From positions 1 through 41,617 of the forward strand of contig DANL01000048.1 in assembly GCA_002499865.1 (NCBI GenBank): a DNA stretch of 41,617 nucleotides, read 5' to 3'. Below the pieces are notes generated by a model that worked only from the letters and a program-made list of their open reading frames with translations, was not told the DNA's origin and did no database searches. Below are positions 40,775 through 41,617 of this stretch, in pieces. A program made the translations under genes and the position numbers. How positions within the stretch are numbered: the stretch's first letter is position 1; the number at the start of each line of letters is the position of its first letter. This stretch comes from Euryarchaeota archaeon UBA121. GTDB taxonomy: Archaea > Thermoplasmatota > Poseidoniia > Poseidoniales > Thalassarchaeaceae.

Positions 40775-41617
40775 ATGGATTCCAGGAGTTATCGGGCTTT
40801 CGAGCTTACCATGGGAGACAGTGCGGAGGAGATTGCAAGGAGAGGGACAATCATCCTGGCGGTGATAGGTTTCCTAGCTCATTTCTGCATCTGGGCACTG
40901 CATGTCACAGGTAGAATTTCAATTGACGGGGAAGCTGTAGAGCTGGTTAGTTCCCCACTATCCTCATTGTACACTCCATTCTCGATTCTGCTGGTTTACG
41001 AGGTCTATCAGCTGATAAGAACCATTCCGGATTCCTTCTCCTCGTCCGTCGGTAAGCAGTACGAGATAGCCACCCTGTTGGTAGTCAGGGACATACTGAA
41101 GCGTCTCTCTGAGATTGAGGGGTCATCAGGATGGGAGATCAGCGATGACTTGGGGTTCCTGATGGTAGAGAGCGGAGCGTTCCTAGCCCTTTTCTACACC
41201 TCCCTGACCTACTACAGGATAAGCGTCGAGACGCCCAAGACAGTTGAAATCACGGAAGACGTTGCAACGTTCGTAGAGACGAAGAGAGTCATAGCCAATC
41301 TCATGCTAATTGTCTTCCTGCTCATCGCGGCCTATTCGTTCTGGAGCTGGGTCACCTCCGTGCAGGAGGGCGGAGGCTCTGTCAGCAGGGCTATCTTCTT
41401 CTTGGACTTCTTTACTTTCCTGATTCTGGCTGACATCCTGATACTACTGATATCCTACTGGTTCTACACGGACTTCGGCAATCTCGCTAGGAACACGGGA
41501 TTCGTGCTCTCCACGGTGATCATCCGCGTGGCCATATCATCGGAGGGGGTCTCGTCGATGATTCTCTTCACACTAAGCGGTCTTCTCGGCGTAGCGATAC
41601 TGAGAATGTTTATGCCC
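40775..41617 (+). CDS. Multi-pass membrane protein, 3' end outside the window
   Basis: The frame from ATG at 40775 (MDSRSYRAFELTMGDSAEEI) stays open for 281 codons to the last base, so the gene is truncated by the window edge. Hydrophobic helices appear at about residues 25-47 (IILAVIGFLAHFCIWALHV), 72-90 (TPFSILLVYEVYQLI), 140-160 (FLMVESGAFLALFYTSL), 190-212 (LMLIVFLLIAAYSFWSW) and 225-250 (AIFFLDFFTFLILADILILLI), with probably one or two more to the end. No recognisable signature was found; family unknown. Divergent from the DUF2237 gene. Confidence 0.7.
   Translation, partial: MDSRSYRAFELTMGDSAEEIARRGTIILAVIGFLAHFCIWALHVTGRISIDGEAVELVSSPLSSLYTPFSILLVYEVYQLIRTIPDSFSSSVGKQYEIATLLVVRDILKRLSEIEGSSGWEISDDLGFLMVESGAFLALFYTSLTYYRISVETPKTVEITEDVATFVETKRVIANLMLIVFLLIAAYSFWSWVTSVQEGGGSVSRAIFFLDFFTFLILADILILLISYWFYTDFGNLARNTGFVLSTVIIRVAISSEGVSSMILFTLSGLLGVAILRMFMP

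Overview
The window looks like a compact archaeal chromosome segment. Informational genes are of archaeal type: diphthine synthase, Trm5-type tRNA methyltransferase, an RFC small-subunit-like clamp loader ATPase, a separate GMP synthase glutaminase subunit, an Rpo12/RpoP-like zinc ribbon and a geranylgeranyl reductase. Several genes have TATA-like boxes about 24-27 bp before the start codon (leaderless transcripts), few starts have Shine-Dalgarno sequences, and intergenic gaps are very short. With the very large secreted beta-propeller and Cys-rich proteins, the bacterial-type UvrA and the moderate G+C, I infer a marine planktonic euryarchaeon of the Marine Group II / Poseidoniales (Thermoplasmatota) type. 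This is inference from gene content, not from a marker-gene search.

Layout. 1-5.8 kb: the end of an ArsR-like regulator, convergent with a 1690-residue surface protein (beta-propeller interrupted by a von Willebrand A domain, then Ig-like/CARDB modules and a C-terminal anchor). 5.8-11.4 kb: a minus-strand run of a DUF2299-like protein, a PlsC-type acyltransferase with extra membrane domain, a HIT hydrolase, an SdhA/aspartate-oxidase-like flavoprotein and an unknown membrane protein. 11.5-15.4 kb: tRNA-Arg(CCT), RFC-like ATPase, Rpo12-like zinc protein, GuaA glutaminase subunit, tRNA-Asp(GTC), a small putative zinc protein and Trm5. 15.4-18 kb, plus strand: diphthine synthase and an unknown 569-residue protein. 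18-22.3 kb: LysE exporter, PLP-dependent Cys/Met enzyme, dolichol/phytol kinase-like protein, SpoU methyltransferase, YczE-like membrane protein and CutA. 22.3-28 kb, plus strand: geranylgeranyl reductase, NagD-type phosphatase, MMPL/RND transporter and an extended SDR.

28-36.8 kb is rich in exported proteins: a membrane-anchored subtilase, a divergent BNR/Asp-box lipoprotein, a second LysE-type exporter, a Bax-inhibitor-1-like protein, and a surface protein with seven RCC1 repeats followed by about sixteen GCC2/GCC3-like Cys-rich repeats. 36.8-41.6 kb: UvrA, two very small membrane proteins, a DUF2237 protein and a truncated multi-pass membrane protein running off the window.

Taken together this is a mixture of housekeeping (translation, tRNA modification, nucleotide synthesis, repair, lipid saturation) and cell-surface biology. 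Three large exported proteins (667-5739, 28038-30497, 33502-36729) share one topology: signal peptide, large extracellular region, one C-terminal membrane helix and a short charged cytoplasmic tail. I see no CRISPR array, insertion sequence, prophage, rRNA or obvious defence island. No gap exceeds 300 bases.
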